From: JACRPH01 sp041665465
Lineage (GTDB): Archaea > Nanobdellota > Nanobdellia > Woesearchaeales > GW2011-AR9
Assembly: GCA_041665465.1 (NCBI GenBank)
Contig: JBAYIU010000001.1
Location: 310,001 to 374,000 of the forward strand
DNA length: 64,000 nucleotides
Direction: 5' to 3'
Shown here: positions 10,493 to 17,564 of the stretch, piece by piece
Layout: every line of letters begins with the position of its first letter
How positions within the stretch are numbered: position 1 is the stretch's first letter
Translations under genes and position numbers: made by a program
Notes under the pieces: model-generated
The model's database searches: none
The model's input: the letters and a program-made list of their open reading frames with translations, nothing else
What the model was told of the DNA's origin: nothing

Positions 10493-11692
10493 TTACTTTC
10501 CTGCTACTATTTCCATCACATCTCTATTCTTTAAAGGATGTTCTTTTCCTACGGTTCTTTTAGTTTTAACATCCTTAGCACAGATGAAATTCTTACCAAA
10601 ATCAGTATGCAGTTTAAATGCAAAGTCTAAAGCAGTAGTCTTAGGGGGCATTAAGAAACAATCCGGCAAGACCCGACCATCAGAATCTTCTAGTTTGTTA
10701 ATTCCACCAGGATAGATAGCCATATAACCGAGTAAATCAAACACGGCAGCATCTAGAGTTTGCTGTACTCCAGTACTTCCTAGCTTATTCAAGATGTTCT
10801 CTTTAATGAACCCAAGAGCAAATTTTTGTTTATCATTAAGTTTATTCTCATCTACTAACTTAAACTCTTTATCTCCGGGGAGATATTCAATCAAGCCAGC
10901 TTTGGCTGCTTCTTTCAATGCTAGTTCAGATTCAGCAGAACAGCCCACAAACTTTCTGTCTGGGAACTGTTTAACCAATCGTTGAAAATTCTCTTGAGCC
11001 ACCGGGATATCAATCTTGTTACAAGCGATAATCATGGGTTTAGTGATCTTTCTAAGTGCAACAGCTAATTTTAACAACTCTTCTTCACTCCATTTATCGG
11101 GATGTTCCTTATTCAACCCAATTTTTTCCATGGTTTCTTTAACTAAATCTTCTGTAACTTTCAGCCCAGATAACTGTTTGCCTAAAGCGATGTGGATTTC
11201 TTTCTTTTCTTGAACAATGGTACGAGCAAACTTATCCCATCCTTTTTGAAGAATACCTAAATACCATAAATCTAATTCCACTTCTAAGAACTTAACATCC
11301 TCAGCAGGATCGTAACTACCGGGAGCTTGAGGTTCTCCTTTTTCGTTAGTGGTACCGGCAGCATCAATCACGTGAATTAAAACATCAGCTTGACGTAAAT
11401 CGTCCAGAAAAGCGTTACCCATCCCTTTACCCTCGTGTGCACCAGGGACTAAACCAGCAACATCAATCATCTGTACTGGAACGTAACGTTTACCTTTCAT
11501 ACAAAACCCAGTTCTGGGATTACATTGTCGGCCAAACTCTTTATCCACACATTCCACTCTCACAAAGCCCACTCCTTCGTTAGGTTTGATGGTGGCGAAA
11601 GGATAATTGGCGATAAGAACGTCTGCTAAAGTAGCTGCTTTAAAGAAAGTACTTTTTCCAACATTGGCCTTTCCGACAATTCCAACAATCAT
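10493..11692 (-). CDS. ychF: YchF/Obg-family GTP- or ATP-binding protein with TGS domain
   Basis: Translation-associated P-loop NTPase of the Obg/YchF group. The G1 motif is GKANVGKST at residues 7-15, G3 is DVAGLVPGAHEGKGMG near 77, and G4 is NKID near 224. The Cys-containing insert (CNPRTGFC) near 58 and the C-terminal TGS domain (LPDCFLMPPKTTALDFAFK to the end) are typical of the archaeal form. The length of 399 residues is normal for archaea. It is the first gene of a pair with the HAD hydrolase. Whether it prefers ATP or GTP cannot be decided by eye. Confidence 0.95.
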   Translation of the reverse strand: MIVGIVGKANVGKSTFFKAATLADVLIANYPFATIKPNEGVGFVRVECVDKEFGRQCNPRTGFCMKGKRYVPVQMIDVAGLVPGAHEGKGMGNAFLDDLRQADVLIHVIDAAGTTNEKGEPQAPGSYDPAEDVKFLEVELDLWYLGILQKGWDKFARTIVQEKKEIHIALGKQLSGLKVTEDLVKETMEKIGLNKEHPDKWSEEELLKLAVALRKITKPMIIACNKIDIPVAQENFQRLVKQFPDRKFVGCSAESELALKEAAKAGLIEYLPGDKEFKLVDENKLNDKQKFALGFIKENILNKLGSTGVQQTLDAAVFDLLGYMAIYPGGINKLEDSDGRVLPDCFLMPPKTTALDFAFKLHTDFGKNFICAKDVKTKRTVGKEHPLKNRDVMEIVAGK

Positions 11693-11810
11693 TTTAAGGT
11701 AAAGATTTGAAGGGGGTTTTTATGGTTTTTGCTTGATTTTTCAAAGAAATTTTTTAATTCTTCTAAAATAGGAGCATACCTTTATATAGGATCCATTCTC
11801 TAGTATATAT

Positions 11811-12212
11811 ATGCGAATTACCTATAAACAAAGATGTTCTCGTTGCAAGAAGAATTTTGTTCTAGTTACCTGGAAAAATAAATTTCCCACTTGTTACGAA
11901 TGTCAGAAAAATGAACTTACTGGGGAAGTTAAAGATCCAAAGATGAAGAAGATGTTAAACATCCCAGAAGAATATTATAAGGAAAGTTCTTTCTTACGTT
12001 CAATCAAAATAAATTATTTAAAGTTCGGGGCTCTTTCTGAGAAACAGGTTGAATTCTTTCATAAAGCAGTAAAGAAGTTGAAAGAAGAGCATGACAATCC
12101 CACCGTGGAGAAGTTTCCGGAAGAAGTTCACTTTGATGTTAGTCTACGTGCAATCAGAAATGCTCAGAGAGAGAAAAAAGCCGCTGCTGCTAAGAAGAAA
12201 GTAGCAAAGTAA
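11811..12212 (+). CDS. Zinc-ribbon protein, 133 aa
   Basis: A small basic protein with one N-terminal zinc ribbon made of two CxxC pairs (CSRC at residues 9-12, CYEC near 28-31), a helical middle and an Ala/Lys tail (EKKAAAAKKKVAK). It probably binds nucleic acid or the ribosome; no named family is recognised. A TATA-like run (tttatata, about 11780-11788) lies about 26 bases before the ATG, so the mRNA is probably leaderless. The stop codon is followed one base later by the ATG of a lipoprotein gene, forming a two-gene operon. Confidence 0.8.
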   Translation: MRITYKQRCSRCKKNFVLVTWKNKFPTCYECQKNELTGEVKDPKMKKMLNIPEEYYKESSFLRSIKINYLKFGALSEKQVEFFHKAVKKLKEEHDNPTVEKFPEEVHFDVSLRAIRNAQREKKAAAAKKKVAK

Positions 12213-12213
12213 A

Positions 12214-12516
12214 ATGAAAAACATACTATTCATACTACCAATAGTTCTAGTAGCTTTATTATTAGTTGGATGTTCTACTCTCACCATTAAAGAAGCTAAA
12301 ACCGAACAATATATCGGCAAGACCGTTACTCTTAGCGGTAAAGTTGATAATTCTCTTAAACTAGGAAAACTTTCTGGGTACACCTTAAAAGATGATAAGG
12401 GAGAGAGTATTTCTGTGAAAAGCGATACTTTGCCCAAAGAAGGAACCGAAGTCACAGTTAAAGGAACGGTGATTAAAGACAGTTTATTTGGATATTATCT
12501 TCAAGCTCAAGAATAA
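12214..12516 (+). CDS. Small lipoprotein with OB-fold-like domain
   Basis: A 100-residue protein with an N-terminal hydrophobic segment ending in a lipobox-like LLVGC (Cys at residue 20), so probably exported and lipid-anchored. The rest alternates beta strands and glycines (IGKTVTLSGKVD, YTLKDDKGESISV, GTEVTVKGTVIKD), as in small OB-fold proteins of the CcmE or periplasmic type. It starts one base after the zinc-ribbon gene and is surely co-transcribed with it, although the two products would act on opposite sides of the membrane. Confidence 0.78.
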   Translation: MKNILFILPIVLVALLLVGCSTLTIKEAKTEQYIGKTVTLSGKVDNSLKLGKLSGYTLKDDKGESISVKSDTLPKEGTEVTVKGTVIKDSLFGYYLQAQE

Positions 12517-12535
12517 AAATATTGTTCTTCTGCAA

Positions 12536-13474
12536 TTAAGAAACCTCTTTCGAAATCAAAGTTGTAATTTTTTTGATGAAAGAGAATTGTTCTCTAAGAT
12601 CATCTATTAACCGATAGAAATCATTGATATTCTGAACATCTATGGTTAACTCAAGATCATACTTTCCGATTTGCCTTACCAGGTAGTTTATCCCTTTTTT
12701 TTGTTGACAATAGGTGATAATCTTTCTTGATTCTTGCTCATTATATTTACTTAAACTAATCAGAGCAATACAAGGCTGAAAATTTAGAGAGGCAGTATTA
12801 ATCTTGGTTTTGAACCCAGATATCACCTCTAATTTTTCTAATCTCTTTATCTTGGAAGAAACAATTCTAGCACTTAAGTTAACCTTCTTTGATATCTCTA
12901 ATACTGTTTCTCTAGAGTTAAACTTGAGAAGATTAATGATCTTGATCTCTTCATCAGATAAATCTACCCTCTCGAGAAGATAGTTAAATATGGGAAAGAG
13001 TTTGTGAGCATGTTTCTCTTCAATAAAACTTTTACTAATCTCAAAAGCTTGCAACACAATAGAAACATCTTTTTCTTGAACATTATCGGCTAATTCTAAA
13101 AGCATTTTGTCCATATCGGATTTATCTTTCTCAGAGAATATCTTAAAACTAAGTAAAAGGTCATATTCTCCTTCACAGAATTTGTACCAAGCACAGGTTT
13201 TGTGTTTGGAGATGATTTCTTTAATCTCTCCTATAATCTTACGATCTAACCTTAAGAGTTTAAGATGTAGGGGATAAAGTTTATAACCAATTCTAGAATA
13301 ATTTATTTTGGTGTGAAACTGAGTAATTATCTTTGCTTGTTCTAATCGTTTAATAATTTTTAAAACTCCTTCTGGAGAAAGTCTGGTTTTCTTAGCAATC
13401 TGGTTTGCAGGAAGTCGACAGTTTTCTTCAAGCAAAGTAAGCACTTTTCTTTCTGAAAGGTTTAATGGTCTCAT
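12536..13474 (-). CDS. Tandem Lrp/AsnC-family regulator
   Basis: A 312-residue DNA-binding regulator made of two Lrp-like modules. The first has a helix-turn-helix at residues 5-50 (LPANQIAKKTRLSPEGVLKIIKRL) and a ligand/oligomerisation (RAM-like) domain to about 150. The second has an HTH at about 172-215 (TVLEISKKVNLSARIVSSKIKRL) and a second effector domain to the end. Double-module Lrp proteins are common in DPANN genomes. An A/T-rich stretch (actatttataatact, 13495-13509) lies upstream in a 100-base divergent space shared with the HD gene. The effector is unknown. Confidence 0.88.
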   Translation of the reverse strand: MRPLNLSERKVLTLLEENCRLPANQIAKKTRLSPEGVLKIIKRLEQAKIITQFHTKINYSRIGYKLYPLHLKLLRLDRKIIGEIKEIISKHKTCAWYKFCEGEYDLLLSFKIFSEKDKSDMDKMLLELADNVQEKDVSIVLQAFEISKSFIEEKHAHKLFPIFNYLLERVDLSDEEIKIINLLKFNSRETVLEISKKVNLSARIVSSKIKRLEKLEVISGFKTKINTASLNFQPCIALISLSKYNEQESRKIITYCQQKKGINYLVRQIGKYDLELTIDVQNINDFYRLIDDLREQFSFIKKITTLISKEVS

Positions 13475-13574
13475 TCTGATTAGTACTGATTACTAACTAT
13501 TTATAATACTTTTGGTTACTTTATCAACTTTTTAAGGGTAAAGGTTAAAATAAGGGTTAGACAGATTTATCTCT

Positions 13575-14303
13575 ATGGATGACACTTCCTTAGAAGAGAT
13601 AAAGAGATTGCGAGAGAAAATGATAGAAGAAGCAAGAAGAGTCATCAAGGACAATGATCCCTCACATGATTTTGATCATGCTCTAAGAGTCTTAGGTAAT
13701 GCGGAATATATTGCTAAAACTGAAGGGGGAGATTTAAGAATAATTATTCCGGCAGCATTATTCCATGATGTAGTTAATTATGCAAAGGATGATCCTAAAT
13801 CAAAATATGCTCCAGAAGAAAGTGTTATAATTGCGAGAGAGATATTAAAGAAATACCCAGAATATAATGACGAGAAGATTGCTAAAGTGGAGAAAGCAAT
13901 AATTGAACACTCTTATAGCAAGGGGATCAGACCAGAGAGCCAAGAATCAAGAATTGTGCAGGATGCAGATAGACTAGAAGTTACTGGAGCGATAGCTATT
14001 ATGAGAACTTTTTGCTCTACCGGCCAGATGAGAAGAAGATTTTATCACTCAGAAGATCCTTTCTGCGAGAAGAGAGAACCCGACAGTCATATTTATGCTC
14101 TAGACCTGTTTTACAAAAGATTGTTGAAAGTAGGAGAAGTGATGAATACCGAAACAGCAAAGAGATTAGCTGAGAAGAGAACTAATTTTTTATATTATTT
14201 CTTAGAACAATTGAAAGAAGAGCTTGACTTTTTTGTAAGCTGTAAAGTAAGAGGGGTACACAAAATAAAAAAAATTAAACTGGATAAGGGCGGGAGGGAT
14301 TAA
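13575..14303 (+). CDS. HD-domain metal-dependent phosphohydrolase
   Basis: HD/HDIG-type hydrolase. The metal ligands are the H of HDFDHALRV (about residue 27), the HD of ALFHDVVNY (about 74-75), the H of IIEHSYSKG (about 115) and the D of DADRLEVTG (about 133). This class cleaves nucleotides or phosphoesters; the substrate is unknown. The length of 242 residues includes a basic tail (KVRGVHKIKKIKLDKGGRD) that runs 29 bases over the 3' end of the opposing wHTH gene. The tail may have been altered when the neighbouring accessory segment arrived. Confidence 0.88.
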   Translation: MDDTSLEEIKRLREKMIEEARRVIKDNDPSHDFDHALRVLGNAEYIAKTEGGDLRIIIPAALFHDVVNYAKDDPKSKYAPEESVIIAREILKKYPEYNDEKIAKVEKAIIEHSYSKGIRPESQESRIVQDADRLEVTGAIAIMRTFCSTGQMRRRFYHSEDPFCEKREPDSHIYALDLFYKRLLKVGEVMNTETAKRLAEKRTNFLYYFLEQLKEELDFFVSCKVRGVHKIKKIKLDKGGRD

Positions 14304-14526
14304 AAATCTGTTGAATAAAACTAAAGTCCAAAATTAATTTGGGTAATTTTCTTGTTGTTGTAGGAGTCATTTCTACGATTTTCAAATTACTAAGTTTTTC
14401 AGCGTGACTTTTAACAGTAACCCAACTTAAATTTGCTTTCTTACTAACTTCGCTAATTGTTAATGGGATACCTTCATTATAAAGAACCCTAATTATTTCT
14501 TTATCTATAGCGTCTAAATATCTCAT
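14275..14526 (-). CDS. Winged-HTH transcriptional regulator, 83 aa
   Basis: A small DNA-binding protein. Residues 5-55 form a winged helix-turn-helix (IDKEIIRVLYNEGIPLTISE, then VSKKANLSWVTVKSHAEKL). It starts inside the end of the AbrB-like gene (ATGA overlap at 14523-14526), so the pair is translationally coupled. Its 3' end overlaps the end of the HD gene by 29 bases. It is probably an autoregulator of the accessory segment. Confidence 0.78.
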   Translation of the reverse strand: MRYLDAIDKEIIRVLYNEGIPLTISEVSKKANLSWVTVKSHAEKLSNLKIVEMTPTTTRKLPKLILDFSFIQQIFNPSRPYPV

Positions 14527-14804
14527 TTCTCAATTACCTCTGCTTTTATTTTTGGTGGATACTTTCTGTCTTTAGATACTTCTAAGTAAAACTTAACTTT
14601 GTGTTTCTCTGTACTTAATCCAACGGCATCAGCAAACTTTCTTGGGATTCTAGCCGAGTATTGTGTTCCATCAAAAACAATCGCTCTTTCGATTTCCTCT
14701 GGCTTTCCTTCATCTTCTGTTGGTTTTAATGTTCCTTTTATTTCAGATAGTAATTGCTCGTTGTTTATATTGTTTTTGTCACTATCGTCCTGTTTTTTAT
14801 CCAT
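14523..14804 (-). CDS. AbrB/SpoVT-like DNA-binding protein
   Basis: A 93-residue protein. The first 40 residues are acidic and disordered. The C-terminal half (FDGTQYSARIPRKFADAVGL, then KVKFYLEV) resembles the swapped-hairpin AbrB/SpoVT fold. I chose the ATG at 14804 over the one at 14825 because the TATA-like atttaaata at 14829-14837 lies only a few bases from the upper ATG but about 28 bases from the lower one. It forms an operon with the wHTH gene; the pair resembles a small regulator or antitoxin-type cassette. Confidence 0.7.
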   Translation of the reverse strand: MDKKQDDSDKNNINNEQLLSEIKGTLKPTEDEGKPEEIERAIVFDGTQYSARIPRKFADAVGLSTEKHKVKFYLEVSKDRKYPPKIKAEVIEK

Positions 14805-14838
14805 TTTAAGTTTAAAAAGTACCATAACTATTTAAATC

Positions 14839-14898
14839 TTATGGAATAAACAATTAATACATTCATAAATGAACAAAAGTAGTGCTTTTATTCCATAA
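14839..14898. promoter_or_regulatory. Inverted repeat, candidate operator
   Basis: Two 12-base arms (TTATGGAATAAA at 14839-14850 and its exact complement at 14887-14898) flank 36 bases. The spacer also contains a smaller TTCAT/ATGAA dyad at 14862-14873. The element lies between the promoter of the AbrB/wHTH pair and the TATA-like box (cttataaac, 14901-14909) of the transposase, so a dimeric repressor bound here could control both. Confidence 0.5.
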
Positions 14899-14948
14899 AC
14901 CTTATAAACAAATGAAATAAATTAGTACTATTAAGCACAAAACAAAGT

Positions 14949-14983
14949 GCCCCACTAGTGCGCTAACACCAGTGAGGCGGAGG
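14949..14983 (+). promoter_or_regulatory. Hairpin next to transposase ribosome binding site
   Basis: The arms GCCCCACTAGTG (14949-14960) and CACCAGTGAGGC (14967-14978) pair at ten of twelve positions around a 6-base loop. The hairpin is followed at once by GGAGG (14979-14983), 5 bases before the ATG. Such a hairpin beside the ribosome site could limit transposase translation, as known for other insertion sequences. Confidence 0.5.
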
Positions 14984-14988
14984 CTAAA

Positions 14989-15891
14989 ATGGTTTCAGCA
15001 TTTCAACCCCAAAGGGCTAAAAATGAAGGTAAGGATAAAAATGTTATGTGTCGATTTTGCAGAAGTGCAGATACCTCTAAGAAGGGTTATCGAAGTACTA
15101 TGAACAGAGGAAAAATCCAAAGATTTACTTGTAGAAATTGCGGAAAGAGTTTTTGCCTAGATGAAGGATTCTTTCGCATGCGAAATAACGAGCTAAAGAT
15201 AACTAAAGCAATAGACCTCTACTTTTCTAATCTCTCTAGTAGGAAAGTTAGGAACAACTATCGGCGACATGAAGAAACCAAAATATCTCACGTTTCTGTA
15301 TTAGACTGGTGCAGAAAATATGCTACGAAAGTGTATCGATTCACAGAACAGTTTAAACCGACTTTAAAAGGGAGATACTATGCCGACGAAACCTTTGTAA
15401 AGTGTGAAGGTAGGAATGATAAATTTTGGGTATGTTTAGATTGGGATTCTCGATTTATTACTAATCTACATTATAGTTATAATCTTGATACCCGTAATGA
15501 AGCAATTAAATTTCTTCAAAAAATAAAGGATAAGAACATACCTAACTATATCCAAACCGATTGCGCTAACTTTTACATCCACTCTTTTCATCACGTCTTT
15601 AAAAATGATTATGTTGAACATAGAATTAATAATGTTTCTCAAACCGGAAAGCACAATGTCAGGATTGAAACAGTGTTTATGAAAATCAAGGATAGAATAA
15701 ATGATTTTAGAGGATTCAAGGCAACGTGGTCTGCTCCAATACTTTTAGCAGGAGTAGTTTTACAACACAATTTTATCGAAGACCATACGACCACAGGAGT
15801 ATTACCTAGTTATCTAGCTGGTATTGGTTTAAATTTGGGGGTAAATCGTTGGCTTGGTTTAATAAAATTATCTTCGGTGTCAGTAGCATAA
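14989..15891 (+). CDS. DDE transposase, IS6/IS240-like
   Basis: A 300-residue transposase. It has an N-terminal zinc ribbon (C21, C24, C48, C51), an HTH-like part (about 65-115) and an RNase-H-like DDE domain. The likely catalytic residues are D133 (YADETFVKCEG), D191 (QTDCANFY) and E227 (RIETVFMKIKDR), with 35 residues between the last two. After the Glu comes INDFRGFKA, matching the RVxxMRGFKS-type helix of IS6-family enzymes. The start has GGAGG 5 bases upstream. The frame is intact, so the element may be active. The nearest family is my judgement; other zinc-ribbon DDE families are possible. Confidence 0.88.
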   Translation: MVSAFQPQRAKNEGKDKNVMCRFCRSADTSKKGYRSTMNRGKIQRFTCRNCGKSFCLDEGFFRMRNNELKITKAIDLYFSNLSSRKVRNNYRRHEETKISHVSVLDWCRKYATKVYRFTEQFKPTLKGRYYADETFVKCEGRNDKFWVCLDWDSRFITNLHYSYNLDTRNEAIKFLQKIKDKNIPNYIQTDCANFYIHSFHHVFKNDYVEHRINNVSQTGKHNVRIETVFMKIKDRINDFRGFKATWSAPILLAGVVLQHNFIEDHTTTGVLPSYLAGIGLNLGVNRWLGLIKLSSVSVA

Positions 15892-15912
15892 AATATTTAA
15901 ATAAGAGATAAC

Positions 15913-16068
15913 ATGAAAAATACTGAAAAAGAGGTGATAGATGGAGAGAGGTATCTCTACGCCTCTTTCCGTCTATTACTTCTAAATAATTACGCTCAAA
16001 CATTAACGGATAAAGAAAAAGTTCCGGTATTAATGGTACCGGATGTACTGCGTTTGAGTAGGTTGTAA
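15913..16068 (+). CDS. Small protein, 51 aa
   Basis: An ATG at 15913 opens a 51-codon frame (MKNTEKEVIDGERYLYASFR and on, ending RLSRL). A TATA-like atttaaata (about 15894-15902) lies just upstream, close to a leaderless arrangement. The protein is mixed charged and hydrophobic with no motif. It directly follows the transposase. No family is recognised, and it may be an accessory or decaying gene. Confidence 0.4.
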   Translation: MKNTEKEVIDGERYLYASFRLLLLNNYAQTLTDKEKVPVLMVPDVLRLSRL

Positions 16069-16166
16069 CACCTATACTAATCAGCATTAGTGGTAGTGGT
16101 GTTCTCCTATAAATACTTTGCGTAGCAGTAGCTCTAAAGTGTGTTTGAGTAAGGAGGAACCTTAAA

Positions 16167-16373
16167 ACGAAAGATATACTAACTGTAATAGGAATAGATG
16201 GATTTTTGGGGGGTTTAATTTATTTATATGACCCCTCATATCTAACTTGGGTAATTGTTGGCGGTATTATTTCTTTAGTAGGTTGGTTTTTACTAACTAA
16301 ACAAGCAAGAATATCTGTCTACGGCACTCAATTGGTTATGGTTTTAATGTTACTGGTTCATTATACCCATTAG
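16167..16373 (+). CDS. Small two-segment membrane protein lacking a usual start codon
   Basis: An open frame of 68 codons encodes two strongly hydrophobic stretches (YLTWVIVGGIISLVGWFLL, and a second near LVMVLMLLV). A very strong ribosome site AAGGAGG lies at 16151-16157. No ATG, GTG or TTG occurs in frame near the right distance; the codon at the expected spacing is ACG (16167). Either a rare start is used, an ATG mutated to ACG, or the gene is dead. A TATA-like cctataaata is at about 16106-16115. Confidence 0.4.
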   Translation, partial: TKDILTVIGIDGFLGGLIYLYDPSYLTWVIVGGIISLVGWFLLTKQARISVYGTQLVMVLMLLVHYTH

Positions 16374-16390
16374 AACATAATCTGTTTTAT

Positions 16391-16414
16391 GCTCGATTAG
16401 ATTTTTTATCGAGC
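16391..16414 (+). other. Hairpin between two small genes
   Basis: The arms GCTCGAT (16391-16397) and ATCGAGC (16408-16414) are exact complements around a 10-base loop. It stands between the membrane mini-gene and the zinc-ribbon mini-gene. No T-run follows it, so it may be a processing or regulatory stem rather than a terminator. Confidence 0.4.
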
Positions 16415-16446
16415 CTCAACGAAATCACCAATAAGGGGGTGAGAAC

Positions 16447-16584
16447 ATGGTAGACGCATACAATAATCCTTTAAGATGTACTAATTGTAACTTTATGGGA
16501 GAATATCAAATTCCAAAAGGAGTTACAATTGTGGATTTTATTTTAAATTCACACTGTCTTAACTGCGGATGTAAACTAGCCTAA
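16447..16584 (+). CDS. Zinc-ribbon mini-protein, 45 aa
   Basis: An ATG at 16447 is preceded by GGGGGTGA (16435-16442), a good ribosome site. The 45-residue product carries CTNC (residues 11-14) and CLNC with a further Cys (37-42), the two knuckles of a rubredoxin/zinc-ribbon fold. A hairpin over the stop codon and a long T-run follow, which supports a real transcription unit. It probably binds nucleic acid or protein. Confidence 0.6.
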   Translation: MVDAYNNPLRCTNCNFMGEYQIPKGVTIVDFILNSHCLNCGCKLA

Positions 16585-16641
16585 TTCTGCTACAACTAGG
16601 CTACATAATTCCCTCAAAAATTTTTTTATTTTTTTTCTTCT
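16577..16641 (+). terminator. Hairpin plus poly-T terminator
   Basis: The arms TAGCCTA (16577-16583) and TAGGCTA (16597-16603) are exact complements. A T-rich tract from 16621 to 16637 follows. Poly-T tracts are the main archaeal termination signal, and this one ends the accessory segment. Confidence 0.6.
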
Positions 16642-16751
16642 GTGCACCTTTAACTTAACAGCTTACTTTTTTGTCCCACTTTCCTCGGAAAGAGATATAA
16701 GCTAGTTTTCATTATATTCTACAGACAATACTTTATTGTCACAAAGATAAA

Positions 16752-17048
16752 ATGGAAATGGAACCACCTCATCCGGCAATGGAAGCAGTTGAAAAAGGGT
16801 ATATGACTGAGAAAGTCTCACTGCTTGGACAGTATTTTAGTAGTGGTAAGACTACAGGGTATTTAGGAGTAAAGACCCCAGATTACTTTGATCGCTTATC
16901 TTTTGGTAAAGGAAGTGGAAGTAGTCCGTTGATGAGATCTAATCCGGGAGAAATGTATCGTAGCCCTTCTAAGAATCTTTTTGATGATGAGGAAGATAAA
17001 AGAAGGAGAGGATACGAAACAAGAGGGAATAATTATTCTTTAATCTGA
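16752..17048 (+). CDS. Hypothetical small protein, 98 aa
   Basis: No family is recognised. The protein is low in hydrophobic residues and rich in Gly, Ser, Tyr and charged residues (LSFGKGSGSSPLMRS; DDEEDKRRRGYETRG), so it is probably largely disordered. Translation could also start two codons later at a second Met. It is followed after 9 bases by another gene of similar character, preceded by a GAGGG ribosome site, so the two form an operon. Confidence 0.55.
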   Translation: MEMEPPHPAMEAVEKGYMTEKVSLLGQYFSSGKTTGYLGVKTPDYFDRLSFGKGSGSSPLMRSNPGEMYRSPSKNLFDDEEDKRRRGYETRGNNYSLI

Positions 17049-17057
17049 GGGAAAAGA

Positions 17058-17360
17058 ATGTCGGGAGTTGGTCACGAAAAAGCAGTAGTTATGAAGTATA
17101 TCTTTGACATCAAAAGAGATTACAGCGGAATAAAACATCAGCCAGATTATTTAAAAAGAGCACATGTTATACCTACGTTCACTCCACTACATTTGTCAGA
17201 TACTTCTTCACGTACTATGGGATTATATCAATCCTTAGGAAATAGCCTTACAGTTCCTTACAAACCAATAGAAGTTTCTTCTGAAAGTTATCAACCCACT
17301 GCTAGAAATGGTTCTGGATATAAGGGAAATAACTCTGCATCATTTATGTATCAATCTTAA
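17058..17360 (+). CDS. Hypothetical small protein, 100 aa
   Basis: No family is recognised. The C-terminal half is rich in Ser, Tyr, Asn and Gly (LYQSLGNSLTVPYKPIEVS, then GSGYKGNNSASFMYQS) and looks disordered. GAGGG lies 8 bases before the ATG. Its stop codon overlaps, on the other strand, the stop of a Sua5 remnant. The same arrangement (a Tyr/Asn-rich small frame ending against a Sua5 3' end) recurs at 18173-18351, suggesting a duplicated segment. Confidence 0.55.
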   Translation: MSGVGHEKAVVMKYIFDIKRDYSGIKHQPDYLKRAHVIPTFTPLHLSDTSSRTMGLYQSLGNSLTVPYKPIEVSSESYQPTARNGSGYKGNNSASFMYQS

Positions 17361-17515
17361 ACAACCTTATGTGCAGCTTTTCTTAATCGATTCATAATTG
17401 CTCTACCAAGACCTTTCTCTTTGGATAAATTAATGAAGCAGTACTCTGACATTCCAGGGAGATTACTCTGAAATAAGAAATCGTCCAGATTACGGAGATT
17501 GGGATTTTTCCTTAC
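17357..17515 (-). pseudogene. 3' remnant of a second Sua5/YrdC gene
   Basis: The minus frame from 17515 to 17357 reads LRNLDDFLFQS, then SEYCFINLSKEKGLGRAIMN and RLRKAAHKVV before a stop. The intact Sua5 downstream ends LRDLDKKKYGL, then GIGRAIMNRLRKAASKNL. The match over the last 20 residues, and the LR(N/D)LD match before it, shows common origin. An in-frame stop (17516-17518) closes the frame upstream, so only the tail remains. It lies 3' of the HIT gene on the same strand. Confidence 0.7.
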
Positions 17516-17564
17516 CTACTTTCAGAACGCTTACGGATGTATCTTCTCGCACAAGGGGATTATA

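Larger units (their letters stand above)
14275..16641. mobile_element. Accessory segment with DDE-transposase insertion sequence
   Basis: The segment contains an AbrB-like/wHTH pair, a DDE transposase and three tiny genes, ending in a poly-T tract. It sits between an HD gene whose tail is overlapped and a small unknown operon. I could not find convincing terminal inverted repeats or a target duplication, so the outer limits given are only those of the unusual gene content, not proven element ends. Confidence 0.4.

Noticed and set aside
12144..12455. Minus-strand open frame of 103 codons
   Set aside because: It overlaps the coupled zinc-ribbon and lipoprotein genes and has no family features.
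14275..14826. Calling the AbrB-like/wHTH pair a toxin-antitoxin system
   Set aside because: Both products look DNA-binding; no toxin fold is visible, so a regulator pair is the safer reading.
14830..16641. Terminal inverted repeats and target duplication of the insertion sequence
   Set aside because: I compared both flanks by eye and found no convincing matching ends; the inverted repeat at 14839-14898 is better explained as an operator.
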